From assembly GCA_963805925.1 (NCBI GenBank), contig CAWDWB010000004.1:186001-250000 (forward strand): a DNA stretch of 64,000 nt, written 5' to 3'. Below are positions 25,153-33,677 of the stretch, piece by piece. The stretch's first letter is position 1, and the number at the start of each line of letters is the position of its first letter. Made by a program: the position numbers and the translations under genes. Below the pieces are notes generated by a model. It had not been told where the DNA came from and searched no databases. It was given only the letters and a program-made list of their open reading frames with translations. The DNA comes from CAMPKL01 sp963805925 (GTDB lineage: Bacteria; Acidobacteriota; Terriglobia; Bryobacterales; UBA6623).

Positions 25153-26860
25153 CTAGAACTCCTGCGTCACCCGGATGACTTCTTCGACCGTCGTGACGCC
25201 GTTCTCGATTTTGAGCCAGCCGTCTTCGCGGAGGCTGCGCATGCCGTGGCGGCGGGCGGCTTCGGTCAACACGCCGGCGTCGGAGTCTTTCATGACGAGG
25301 CTACGAATTTCTTCGTTCATCTCCATTAGCTCGAAGATGCCTTGGCGGCCGCGGTAGCCGGTGCCGCCGCAGTTGTCGCAGCCGGCGCCGCGCCAGGTGC
25401 GAATGCGACGGCCTTCGGGGTTGACGATGTCGTCGGCGGCGATGCGGCACTTGGGGCAGATCGTTCGCACCAGCCGTTGCGCGAGCACGGCGACGACGGA
25501 CGACGTAATCAAGATAGTTCTCGACACCCATGTCGGTCAGCCGCGTGACGGCGCTGGGAGCGTCGTTGGTGTGCAGCGTCGAGTAGACGAAGTGACCGGT
25601 GAGGGCCGAGCGGATGGCGATGTCGGCGGTTTCGCGATCACGGATTTCGCCGACCATGATCACGTCTGGATCCTGGCGCACGATGTGGCGCAGGCCGGCG
25701 GCGAAGGTCAGACCGATGTTCGAGTTCACATGGATCTGGTTGATGCCGTCCATCTGATACTCGACGGGATCTTCGATGGTGATGATCTTTTTCTCAGCGG
25801 TGTTGATCAGCTTGAGTGCGGAGTAGAGCGTCGTCGATTTACCGCTTCCCGTGGGGCCCGTCACCAAGAAAATGCCGTGCGGCAGGCCCGTGAAGTACTC
25901 CATGCGCTGGAGCATGTGGTCGTCGAAGCCGAGCTTGGCGAGTTCGTAAAAATCGGTGGCCGAGCGGTCGAGCAAACGCATGACGACGGATTCGCCGTAG
26001 AGCGTCGGCAGAGTCGAAACGCGCAGATCGACCTCGTGTCCCATGACCTTGATCTTGATGCGGCCGTCTTGCGGCAAGCGGCGCTCGGCGATGTTCAACC
26101 GCGCCATGAGTTTCAGGCGCGAGATGATCGCGGCACGCAGTTCGCGCGGCGGCGATTCCTGCTCGCGCAGCACGCCGTCGACGCGGAAGCGGATGCGGAA
26201 CTCTTTCTCAAACGGCTCGACGTGAATATCGGACGAGCGCATCTCCAACGCGCGGGCGACTAATACATTGACGAAGCGAATGACCGGCGCTTCGCTGGCC
26301 ATGTCGCGGAGATGCTCGATCTCGGTCGCGTCGGCTTCGTCCGACCCGAACTCATGGCGGGCTTCGTCTTCGGCCTCTTCGCCGTAGAGCCGGTCGATGG
26401 CGTCGAGTATCTCCGTCTCAGCACCCAGCGCGGCGACGATATCGCATCCCGAAAAGCGACGAATGACCGCGATGGTTTCGAAATCGAGCGGGTCGGCCAT
26501 GGCAACCCACAGGCGATTATCTTCTTTGGCGATCGGCAGGAAACGAAACTGCCGCATGAAGCGCGCAGTGAGCCGCTCGATCTGGATGGGGATCTCAGGG
26601 AACTGGCCGGGGCCCAGGAGGTCTAGATTGAGCTGCTCGGCAAGCGTGGTGAGCACGTCGCGCGGAGCGACGAAGCCCAGGTCGACGAGGATGCGTCCGA
26701 TGCGGTCGTCGCGTTCTTTTTGGAGTTCGAGCGCTTTCTCGAGATCGTCGGTGTCAAGCAGCCCCTTGGCGATGAGCATCTCGCCCAGGCGGCGCGGTCG
26801 CGCGCTGTAAGAGGGCTGAGCCGCTGCAAGGACTTCGGCGGATGGATCGGTCGTTGACAT
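25153..26860 (-). CDS. gspE: Type II secretion ATPase GspE, one frameshift
   Basis: About 568 residues. Residues 20-160 form the N1E/MshE-N-like region ('RPRRLGEMLIAKGLLDTDDL'), then the CTE and RecA-like ATPase: Walker A 'GPTGSGKST' (~335-343), Asp box 'ITIEDPVEYQMDGINQIHVN', Walker B 'DPDVIMVGEIRDRETA' and His box 'TGHFVYSTLHTNDA'. A zinc site, 'CPKC' and 'CDNCGGTGYRGRQGIFEL', follows. The two halves are in different frames; they join at 25510-25513, where the minus strand reads CTTG with one base too many ('VENYL' must run into 'ITSSVVAVLAQRLVRT'). Total length is a multiple of three plus one, consistent with a single insertion, probably artefactual. Confidence 0.9.
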
Positions 26861-26866
26861 GGGGCG

Positions 26867-27421
26867 CTAAAAGTAACGAATGTTGAGCCGGGAGCGCAGG
26901 TCGGCCAAGGGCAAGGCACCGCTCTTGGCTTGAGCGAGGACGCTCTTGGCTGCGGCCATAACCATCTGCTTGGGCAATGCAGTCAGATCTTCCCAGGCGA
27001 AATGAAAGAGCGAAACCGCTATGGCGATCTTCTCGTTCGCGGGTAAGCCGGGGATCGAAGCGGACAGCTCCACCAGCAGTTCGCGGGTGCGCTGCTCCAG
27101 GGTCTCGATGCGTTGGCGCTTGCGGATGTTGATTTGGTGAATCTCTTCGTCGGAGTAGGCGCGGCGAAAAGGGTTGACGTTGCCGACCGGCGCGATGTTG
27201 ACTTGCACACTGAAGACGACGCCGTAGCCTTCGATATAGGCGCCGCGAGAGTTACCCAGAACCGCCATGGGCGTGTCCGTGCCGACGGCCTGAAAACGCT
27301 GGTCAACAACCTGCTCGGCCGCCGCGATCTGATCGCGCAGGTTACCTGCCGCAGCGTCGACTTCAACCGCGCCCGCTAGGGCGACAAAGGCCAAGCTCAA
27401 CAGGATGGTTCGAAAGAGCAT
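26867..27421 (-). CDS. Secreted protein of unknown function in the sigma/T2SS operon
   Basis: 184 residues with a signal peptide (LFRTILLSLAFVALAGAVEV). The mature part has a short beta segment ('AVLGNSRGAYIEGYGVVFSV') and a helical region rich in Arg and Glu ('KRQRIETLEQRTRELLVELS'). No named family is recognised. It lies between the anti-sigma gene (six bases) and gspE (six bases), so it is in the same transcript. It could be a periplasmic sensor or a factor acting with the anti-sigma protein, which is inference. Confidence 0.6.
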   Translation of the reverse strand: MLFRTILLSLAFVALAGAVEVDAAAGNLRDQIAAAEQVVDQRFQAVGTDTPMAVLGNSRGAYIEGYGVVFSVQVNIAPVGNVNPFRRAYSDEEIHQINIRKRQRIETLEQRTRELLVELSASIPGLPANEKIAIAVSLFHFAWEDLTALPKQMVMAAAKSVLAQAKSGALPLADLRSRLNIRYF

Positions 27422-27427
27422 GACCGA

Positions 27428-28075
27428 TTACCTCGTAGCCATCGCCAACGAGCCCGAGCCGTTGTATATCTTTTCGATCTCGCTGCGCAGCATCCGGTAG
27501 CCCATCTCAGCGTCATCGCTAACGGCGGTTACCTGCTGAGCAAGGCGTTGTTCCGATTGCGCCGCTCGTTGATCGATCAACGCGGCCAATTCCGCCTTGC
27601 GGCTCTCGGAGGTCTCAGCAAGTACGGCGAGGGCGACTTCGCGAACTTGCTCTGGGGTGAGCGGCGCCGCCGTAACCGGGGCAGGCGTCGGCGCGGGGGT
27701 GGGAGCTCCCGCGCCAAACGCCAACTCGAAACCCTGATCGTCGTACCGCAGCGAGGGCTCTGTCGCCCAGAGACCGGCGAATACGACGGCCAGGGCGGCA
27801 GCCATACCGAAGGCGAAGCGCGGGCCTTCCAATTGGAACCAACTGGCCAAGCGCACCCAGGGCGAGGGTTCAAAGATTTTGTCGGAGACGAAGGCGATCC
27901 GCTGCGGAATCTCTTCGTCAGGCAGGCTCATCAAGGCCTGGTTGGTGAGACGCAGCCGGTTAAGTTCTTCGCGGCCTGCGGCGGAAGTCGCCAGCCAGGC
28001 TTCGACTTCGGCCTTTTCCGCGCTGCTTAACTCATCAAATAGGTAGTCTCGTAAATCGTGTGGAGCCCCAGTCAT
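27428..28075 (-). CDS. Anti-sigma factor, single-pass membrane protein
   Basis: 215 residues. The N-terminal ~75 residues ('HDLRDYLFDELSSAEKAEVE', 'LMSLPDEEIPQRIAF') resemble the sigma-binding domain of ECF anti-sigma factors, but without the zinc-binding HxxxCxxC motif. A transmembrane helix spans about 89-106 (FAFGMAAALAVVFAGLW). The periplasmic part is a Pro/Ala-rich linker and a Glu/Gln/Ala-rich coiled coil. It follows the ECF sigma gene by 13 bases, the standard arrangement, and would hold that sigma factor at the membrane until a signal arrives. Confidence 0.8.
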   Translation of the reverse strand: MTGAPHDLRDYLFDELSSAEKAEVEAWLATSAAGREELNRLRLTNQALMSLPDEEIPQRIAFVSDKIFEPSPWVRLASWFQLEGPRFAFGMAAALAVVFAGLWATEPSLRYDDQGFELAFGAGAPTPAPTPAPVTAAPLTPEQVREVALAVLAETSESRKAELAALIDQRAAQSEQRLAQQVTAVSDDAEMGYRMLRSEIEKIYNGSGSLAMATR

Positions 28076-28088
28076 CGCCCTTCTCTCC

Positions 28089-28637
28089 TTAGGCGCTGCT
28101 CCTTGAAGGAGCTAGAATCGCCTTTAAAGCCTCGAATCCGCTGTAGACACGGGACTTGACGGTCGAAACCGGCGCTCCCGTAATCTCGGCAATCTCGTGA
28201 AACTTGAACCCTTGGTAGACCTTGAGAAGAACCGCTTCGCGCTGTTCTTCGGGCAAGGTCCCCAGGGCCTGCTTCACCGCCGCCGACAATTCAGCGGCGT
28301 TCTCCCGCCGGGTTGAAGGCATCGCGGCACGTTCGAGTTCGGAGTCTTCGCTGGGCTCTGGACGCTTCTTGCGTCGCCAGGAAATCGTCTCGTTGTGTGC
28401 GATGCGAAACAACCATTGAGGAAAACGTTCTACCTCTTGAAGAGTCCGCAGTCCGCGGTACACCTTCAAAAACGTGTCCTGACTCAGATCGAGAGCTTCC
28501 TCGCGGTCGCCGATAGATCGCACAATAAAACTGAAGACGCGCCGTTCCCAGCGAGACACCAATACGTTGTACGCATCAACGTCGCCGCGGCGAGCTTTCA
28601 GGATGAGATCCCTATCTTCGACTTCGCGGAAGATCAA
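28089..28637 (-). CDS. ECF-type RNA polymerase sigma factor
   Basis: 182 residues with sigma-70 region 2 ('DVDAYNVLVSRWERRVFSFI', 'ALDLSQDTFLKVYRGLRTL', 'FPQWLFRIAHNETISWRRKK') and region 4 ('LGTLPEEQREAVLLKVYQGF', 'FHEIAEITGAPVSTVKSRVY'). It starts at TTG 28637 with 'ggag' eight bases upstream; no better start keeps the conserved N-terminus. First gene of the operon that continues through the type II secretion genes, so it may control its own transcript and other envelope functions. The downstream gene is its likely anti-sigma factor. Confidence 0.92.
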   Translation of the reverse strand: MIFREVEDRDLILKARRGDVDAYNVLVSRWERRVFSFIVRSIGDREEALDLSQDTFLKVYRGLRTLQEVERFPQWLFRIAHNETISWRRKKRPEPSEDSELERAAMPSTRRENAAELSAAVKQALGTLPEEQREAVLLKVYQGFKFHEIAEITGAPVSTVKSRVYSGFEALKAILAPSRSSA

Positions 28638-28716
28638 TCTTTGTCTCCGCCGTTCACAACAACAAGACGCATGGGGCGTCCAAAAAGTCTGACGGCCAAA
28701 ATCGCGGGGGACCGAG

Positions 28717-28743
28717 CAGACTTCTTGAAATTGCTAACTTTCC
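28717..28743 (-). promoter_or_regulatory. Weak candidate ECF-type promoter for the sigma/T2SS operon
   Basis: Minus strand: GGAAAGTT (28743-28736), then GTCTG (28721-28717) 14 bases later, loosely like the GGAAC...GTCTGA pattern of ECF promoters. It lies about 80 bases before the sigma gene start, where self-regulation would be expected. The match is imperfect and could be chance. Confidence 0.25.
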
Positions 28744-28805
28744 TATTTTGAACGACTTCGTGGCGAAGCACGAGTCCCAGAACAATTTTTTTCGTACTCG
28801 GGCCG

Positions 28806-28923
28806 AAAAAAAGAGGGGGTGGGTCGTCTTACCTAGTAGCGGGAACTTGCAGGTTCCCACTGCCATCTGCTTCTCCTTGCGAACCCACAGGAACGCGCGG
28901 CGAGGGCTCCCACCCCTCGCCGC
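28806..28923 (-). ncRNA. Candidate structured small RNA of unknown class
   Basis: Between divergent operons lies a 118-base stretch with a long-range closing stem: gaggggtggg (minus strand, 28918-28909) pairs with cccaccccctc (28823-28813; one bulged base), directly followed by seven T (28812-28806), as at the end of a terminated small RNA. Inside are a hairpin gggaac/gttccc (28856-28841) and 'ggttcgcaaggagaagcag', which contains a GCAA tetraloop and faintly recalls SRP RNA domain IV. The invariant GGTCAGG of SRP RNA is absent, so I do not assign a class. It could instead be only an elaborate terminator or leader. Confidence 0.3.
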
Positions 28924-28933
28924 TTTTGTTTTT
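28897..28933 (+). terminator. Terminator-like hairpin on the plus strand
   Basis: Stem gcggcgaggg (28897-28906) with cccctcgccgc (28913-28923), six-base loop, followed by ttttgttttt (28924-28933). It has the shape of a rho-independent terminator, yet no plus-strand gene lies upstream within the window region 28640-28896. It could end a transcript from the structured region or shield the polysaccharide operon from read-through. Confidence 0.4.
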
Positions 28934-28989
28934 CAACGACTTACGTGATTTGCTTGACGCCGCTTCGGCTGCGTCGCTAGGCTCGCCTG

Positions 28990-29803
28990 ATGGCTCGCAG
29001 AATTCCCGGCAGGCTCTTCCTGCACAACCTAGTCGCGGGCCGCAGCCTGATCTACCAGCTCGTCCGGCGGGATTTCGACCAGCGCTATGTGGGCTCGATC
29101 GCTGGCTGGCTGTGGGGCATCATCCATCCGCTGACCTTGTTGGCGGTGTATACATTCGTTTTTCAGTACGCTTTCGGCATCAAACTGCGGCCAGATGCGG
29201 TCACGGACAACTATCCTCTGTATCTGTTTTGCGGGATGCTGCCCTGGATGCTCTTTTCAGAGACTTTGCAGCGCTCTGCAGGCTGCTTGGTGGACAACGC
29301 TAACTTACTGAAAAAAAGCGTCTTTCCATCCGAAACGCTGCCGCTGAGCATCTTTTTATCGGGGCTGGCGAGCCATGCGCTGGCGTCTGGTGCTGGCGAT
29401 CGTTGCAACGGGCATTTGGGCTCATACCTGGAGCCTGACGCTGTGGGCCCTGCCGCTTTATCTGGCTCCGTTGGCCTTATTTAGTCTTGGATTGTCCTGG
29501 ATCGCCGCCGCTCTGCAGGTGTATCTGCGCGATACGGCACAGGTCTTGACCGTCGTTTTGACGGTCTGGTTTTGGCTGACGCCGATCATGATCGAAGAAA
29601 GCAAATTGGCGGAGGTTGCCCCGGGCGTGGTGAATTGGAACCCGCTGACGTATTTCGTGCGCAGCTATCGCGACACGATTCTCGGCGGAACGCTGCCGGG
29701 TCTGGGCGACGTCGCGGCGATGGTCGCTTTTGGCTTGGTTTCTTGTATCCTGGGCGGGCTGTTTTTCCGCCAAACGAAGCGCGGTTTTGCGGACGTTCTC
29801 TAA
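28990..29803 (+). CDS. ABC-2 type polysaccharide exporter permease (Wzm-like), one frameshift
   Basis: About 270 residues with six predicted membrane spans of the ABC-2 polysaccharide/polyol phosphate family. Conserved stretches are 'LIYQLVRRDFDQRYVGSIAG', 'GWLWGIIHPLTLLAVYTFVF', 'LFCGMLPWMLFSETLQRSA', 'LLKKSVFPSETLPLSIFLSG' and, after the break, 'AALQVYLRDTAQVLTVVLT' and 'WNPLTYFVRSYRDTILGG'. The frames change at about 29384-29390, where one T is extra: 'LASHALA' should run into 'LVLAIVATGIWAH'. The length is a multiple of three plus one. With the ATPase downstream it would export an undecaprenyl-linked glycan across the inner membrane. Confidence 0.88.
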
Positions 29804-29872
29804 CTCACTCGCTTTGTTACGCTTGTGGCTTACGCGGCGCGCCCAAAGCGTCCGCGAAGGAGCCTTTACTAG

Positions 29873-31174
29873 TTGAATCCGGTCTCCTTTAGGTCCGTCT
29901 CAAAGAGCTATCCGATCTACTCCAAGCCGGTGGACCGGCTAGCGGAATTGGTGACGCTCAACCGCATCAAGAGGCACGACGACTATTGGGCGCTGCGCGA
30001 CGTCGACTTCGAAGTCGAGCCCGGCTCCGTGTTCTGTCTGGTCGGCGAGAACGGCTCGGGAAAGAGCACGACTCTGCAACTGGCGGCGGGCATCTTTCCG
30101 GCGACGACCGGGGAAGTGGAAGTCAACGGACGGGTCTCGGCCCTGCTGGAGCTGGGAGCGGGCTTCAACCCGGAGTTTTCCGGGCGCGACAACGTATTCC
30201 TGGCAGGAACAGTCCAAGGGCTCTCGAACCAAGAGATCCGCCGGCGCTACAGCGACATCGAACAGTTCGCCGAGATCGGCGACTTCATCAATCAGCCGGT
30301 GAAGACTTATTCCTCCGGCATGTTGGTTCGCCTGGCGTTTGCCGTGGCAATCAACGTCGATCCTGAAATCCTGCTCGTCGATGAGGCCCTGGCCGTCGGG
30401 GACTTCTACTTCCGCCAACGCTGCATGCGCAAAGTGCACGAGTTGCGGTCGCGGGGCGTCACCATAATGTTCGTCTCTCATGCGACGGCCGACGTCAAAG
30501 CGATTGGGACGGATTGTCTGTGGTTGGAGAAAGGCCGTGTGGTCGAGAAGGGCAAGCCGGACGTGGTCATCCGCAACTACCTGGCGCGCATGAACGAGAA
30601 GGACCTGGGCTATCGCGCAGCGCGGTCCGACGCGGGGTCCGTCGCGGGTCGGGACGCGCTATTGGCGCCAGAGATCGTCGAGACAATCCCCAACGTCGAT
30701 CACCGCCACGGCAACGGCGACGCCGAAGTGATTGGCATTGCGGCATTGGATGAAGACGGGGCCGTCGTCCCGATGCTAGAGCCCAATCGCGCGCTAGTGA
30801 TCAGAATCAGCGTTCGCGCCAAGCAGCGGCTCGATCAGCCGAATGTCGGTTTCATGATGCGCAATCACCTGGGCATGGATTTCGCTGGCACGAATACGGG
30901 CCGCGAAGAGGTGCGGCTCGAGCCGATGCAGCCAGGCGATATCGCGACGGTCGATTTCCATATCCACCTGCCCGAGCTTTATCCGGGGCATTTTTCTTTC
31001 TCTCCAGCCGTCGCGAATGGAGATCATTTCCACTACGAGATGTGCGACTGGGTGGAAAATGCGCTGGCTCTCGAGATGGCCCATGAAGGCAAGCCGGTCT
31101 ATGGCTATCTGCATTTGCCGTGTGAGATTCGCGTGAATAGTCGTTTAGGTTCGGGGCCGGCGATTCCGGGATGA
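29873..31174 (+). CDS. ABC transporter ATP-binding protein with C-terminal glycan-binding domain (Wzt-like)
   Basis: 433 residues. Residues 1-235 are the ATPase: Walker A 'GENGSGKST' (58-66), 'LGAGFNPEFSGRDNVFLAG', signature 'TYSSGMLVRLAFAVA', Walker B 'PEILLVDEALAVGD' and 'VSHATADVKA'. The C-terminal ~165 residues form a beta-sandwich Wzt-C domain ('LVIRISVRAKQRLDQPNVGF', 'FHIHLPELYPGHFSFSPAVA') that recognises the end of the finished O-antigen-like polymer. The start is TTG with 'aaggag' 11 bases upstream. It overlaps the glycosyltransferase start by four bases (ATGA). Confidence 0.92.
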   Translation: MNPVSFRSVSKSYPIYSKPVDRLAELVTLNRIKRHDDYWALRDVDFEVEPGSVFCLVGENGSGKSTTLQLAAGIFPATTGEVEVNGRVSALLELGAGFNPEFSGRDNVFLAGTVQGLSNQEIRRRYSDIEQFAEIGDFINQPVKTYSSGMLVRLAFAVAINVDPEILLVDEALAVGDFYFRQRCMRKVHELRSRGVTIMFVSHATADVKAIGTDCLWLEKGRVVEKGKPDVVIRNYLARMNEKDLGYRAARSDAGSVAGRDALLAPEIVETIPNVDHRHGNGDAEVIGIAALDEDGAVVPMLEPNRALVIRISVRAKQRLDQPNVGFMMRNHLGMDFAGTNTGREEVRLEPMQPGDIATVDFHIHLPELYPGHFSFSPAVANGDHFHYEMCDWVENALALEMAHEGKPVYGYLHLPCEIRVNSRLGSGPAIPG

Positions 31175-33522
31175 AGCAGCTCGTGAAACTGCTGCTGGAA
31201 GCGCTCTTCCTGGCTACCGCAGCCCCCGTGCTGCTGGCCTGGGAGTTGGTCTGCCTATGGCTAACCGATCTCGTATCCCTATTCGTCCCCAAGCTGCCTG
31301 CGGCTGACAGTCCCGTCGACCGGACGGCGGTAACCGTTGTGATCCCAACCTGGAATGGACGGCATCACTTGGAGGCCAATTTAGGCTCGGTCGCGGCGGC
31401 GCTTGAGGATTACCCAGGGAGTGAGATCGTCGTTGTCGACAATGGATCGAGCGACGGTACCGCCGCGTTCCTGCAAGAGCACTTCCCGCTCGCACGGGTG
31501 TTGGAACACAAGAAAAACCTGGGCTTCGGGGGCGGTTCGAACTCCGGCTTTGAGGCGGCCGCGAACGACGTGGTTGTGTTGCTCAATAACGACATGCGCG
31601 TCGAGAAGGGCTTTCTGGGACCGCTGCTAGAGCCTTTCGACGATCCAAAAGTGTTCGGCGTGTCGGCGCAGATTCTTTTCTCCGATCCCAAGAAGCGGCG
31701 CGAGGAAACCGGCGTCACGGCCGCGCGTTGGACGCAGGGCCGCCTTGCTCTTGGGCATGTGTTGGACGATTCGATCGATCGCGCTTTTCCGATCTTCTAT
31801 GCAGGAGGCGGATCGACGGCTTACGACCGCCGCAAATTCTTGGAACTTGGCGGCTTTGACGAGTTGTTGCGGCCTTTCTACATGGAAGACGTCGACGTCA
31901 GTTATCTCGCCTGGAAGCGCGGCTGGAAGGTCCTCTACGCAGGCGGGAGCATCGTGTATCACGAACACCGCGGAACGATCGGCAAACATTTTAGCCAAGA
32001 CGACATCCAGCGGATCGTCCATCAGAACCACCTGCTCTTCTTGTGGAAGAACATCCACGAGCCGGGAAGACTCCTGGGACATGTGTTGTGGACCTGGTTG
32101 GCCATGCTTGCCTACTCGATAGCCGGGCCCGGGCCAATGCGGCCAAGCCCGCACGCCTTCCTGTCGGCGATGACGCGAACGTGGGGAGCTTGCCGGTCGA
32201 GGATGAGGGCACGCAGGCTTGCGGTCGTCAACGACACCGAAGCGCTGCGACGTCCGCTGGGCGGATACTTCCGCGACCGCTTCGCCACGATGGAGACCAG
32301 CCCGGAAGAACTAAATGTTCTGTTCGTCTCGCCTTACTCCATCTCTCCGCCGATCCATGGCGGAGCGGTTTTCATGCACGAGACGGTGGAGCGGCTCAGC
32401 AAGCTGTGTCGTCTGCATTTGCTGTGCCTCGTGGATGAACCGGAAGAGCGGGCATCGAATGTGGCGTTCGGCGAGCGCTGCGCCAGCGCCAAGGTTGTGA
32501 CTCGTTGGGGGGATCATTCCCATTCGCGAAGCGTGATCTTGCCCCATGCAGTGCAGCACTTCTGGCATCCGGAATTCGAGTGGAACCTACACAAAGAGAT
32601 CTACCAGAAGGAGATCGACGTCCTGCAGTTGGAGTACACGCAGCTGGCGATTTACGCGCAAGATTTCAACCGGATCGGCAGTTTCCTCTTCGAACACGAT
32701 GTCTACTTCCAATCGGTTTGGCGCGGAATTGCGGGCGAGACTAGTTCGGCGCTGAAGTGGAAGCGATTCTACGAATACCTCCGGGCGCTGCGCTTTGAAC
32801 GGCGTGCGATCCAGCGATTCGATGAGGTTCACCTTTGCACGACGGCGAACCGGCGGTTCCTCGAATCCTATCTGAGCGAATCTCCTCCTCTCTATGAAGG
32901 GTTGCGGGCCGGCATCGATGTGGAGAGATATCACTACGTCGATTCGGGAAGAGAGAGCAACACGCTGCTTTTCGTGGGCAACTTCAAGCATCCTCCCAAT
33001 CAAGAAGCTCTGACTTGGTTCGTCCGGCAGGTTCTGCCGACGATCCTGGAGAAACGCCGCCAGGCGCGGCTCCTGGTTGTCGGAGCACAGGCGTCGCAGG
33101 CATTCGCGGACTCGATCGCCGGCCCGGGCGTTGAATTTGTCGGCGAAGTCGAGGACATACGTGAGCCTCTCTCCCGCTATAGCGTATTCCTGGCGCCGAT
33201 CTTGACCGGATCGGGAGTGCGGGTGAAGCTGCTGGAGGCTTTCGCGGCAGGAATTCCTGTGGTTTCGACGCCGCTCGGCGCGGAGGGGCTGACCGAAACG
33301 AAAGCGGTAATCGCGGCGCTGGCCGAAGGCGCACAACCGTTCGCTGCCCAGGTGTTGCATCTGCTGGAGAACCCCAAGGACGCCCAAAAGATGGCGCGAG
33401 CGGCTCGCCTGGAAGTGGAAGCCAACTGGGACAGCGCAACGATTACACGAAGTCTGCACGAACACTACAGGGATGTTGTAAGCCGCAAGCGGACGGCGGC
33501 GAACAACGCACTCCAGCTGTAG
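31171..33522 (+). CDS. Two-domain glycosyltransferase (GT2-GT4 fusion)
   Basis: 783 residues. An N-terminal hydrophobic segment (~5-40) precedes a GT2 domain: 'VTVVIPTWNGRHHLEANLGS', 'EIVVVDNGSSDGTAAFL', 'VVVLLNNDMRVEKGF' (DxD-like) and 'LLRPFYMEDVDVSYLAWKRG', a rhamnosyltransferase-type GT2. From ~385 a GT4-type GT-B domain follows: 'NVLFVSPYSISPPIHGGAVF', 'LLFVGNFKHPPNQEALTWFV', 'GEVEDIREPLSRYSVFLAPI', 'GSGVRVKLLEAFAAGIPVV'. One protein may add two sugars of the glycan exported by Wzm/Wzt. The gene is translationally coupled to wzt. Acceptor and donors are unknown. Confidence 0.87.
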   Translation: MKQLVKLLLEALFLATAAPVLLAWELVCLWLTDLVSLFVPKLPAADSPVDRTAVTVVIPTWNGRHHLEANLGSVAAALEDYPGSEIVVVDNGSSDGTAAFLQEHFPLARVLEHKKNLGFGGGSNSGFEAAANDVVVLLNNDMRVEKGFLGPLLEPFDDPKVFGVSAQILFSDPKKRREETGVTAARWTQGRLALGHVLDDSIDRAFPIFYAGGGSTAYDRRKFLELGGFDELLRPFYMEDVDVSYLAWKRGWKVLYAGGSIVYHEHRGTIGKHFSQDDIQRIVHQNHLLFLWKNIHEPGRLLGHVLWTWLAMLAYSIAGPGPMRPSPHAFLSAMTRTWGACRSRMRARRLAVVNDTEALRRPLGGYFRDRFATMETSPEELNVLFVSPYSISPPIHGGAVFMHETVERLSKLCRLHLLCLVDEPEERASNVAFGERCASAKVVTRWGDHSHSRSVILPHAVQHFWHPEFEWNLHKEIYQKEIDVLQLEYTQLAIYAQDFNRIGSFLFEHDVYFQSVWRGIAGETSSALKWKRFYEYLRALRFERRAIQRFDEVHLCTTANRRFLESYLSESPPLYEGLRAGIDVERYHYVDSGRESNTLLFVGNFKHPPNQEALTWFVRQVLPTILEKRRQARLLVVGAQASQAFADSIAGPGVEFVGEVEDIREPLSRYSVFLAPILTGSGVRVKLLEAFAAGIPVVSTPLGAEGLTETKAVIAALAEGAQPFAAQVLHLLENPKDAQKMARAARLEVEANWDSATITRSLHEHYRDVVSRKRTAANNALQL

Positions 33523-33543
33523 CGGCGTTTGCTCGAAGCCTCG

Positions 33544-33590
33544 CTCCCCTACAACCAAAGTCCTACCCTCCCGCTAGGACTCTTGGGGAG
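33544..33590 (+). terminator. Nested stem-loop after the polysaccharide operon
   Basis: Outer arms ctcccc/ggggag (33544-33549, 33585-33590) enclose a perfect 7-bp hairpin, agtccta/taggact (33559-33565, 33575-33581). There is no T tract, so rho-independent termination is doubtful; it may stabilise the 3' end of the operon message. Confidence 0.35.
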
Positions 33591-33677
33591 TTGACCTTAG
33601 ACTCCTCTGGGGGCATTATTACCGTGCCGGTCTTGGCGCGGCCCTTTTCGGTCGCGCCGAAAGCGGCGGAGTTTCAC

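Noticed and set aside
25361..26263. A 300-codon plus-strand frame opposite gspE
   Set aside because: It is antisense to the conserved ATPase core and has no coding signature of its own.
28806..28923. Assignment of the structured region as SRP RNA (ffs)
   Set aside because: Size, closing stem and GCAA loop are tempting, but the invariant GGTCAGG is missing and the loop strand has two extra bases, so it is left as an unclassified RNA candidate.
32587..33558. A 323-codon minus-strand frame opposite the GT4 half of the fusion glycosyltransferase
   Set aside because: Composition is Arg/Gln-rich with no domain; the plus-strand frame has complete GT4 motifs.
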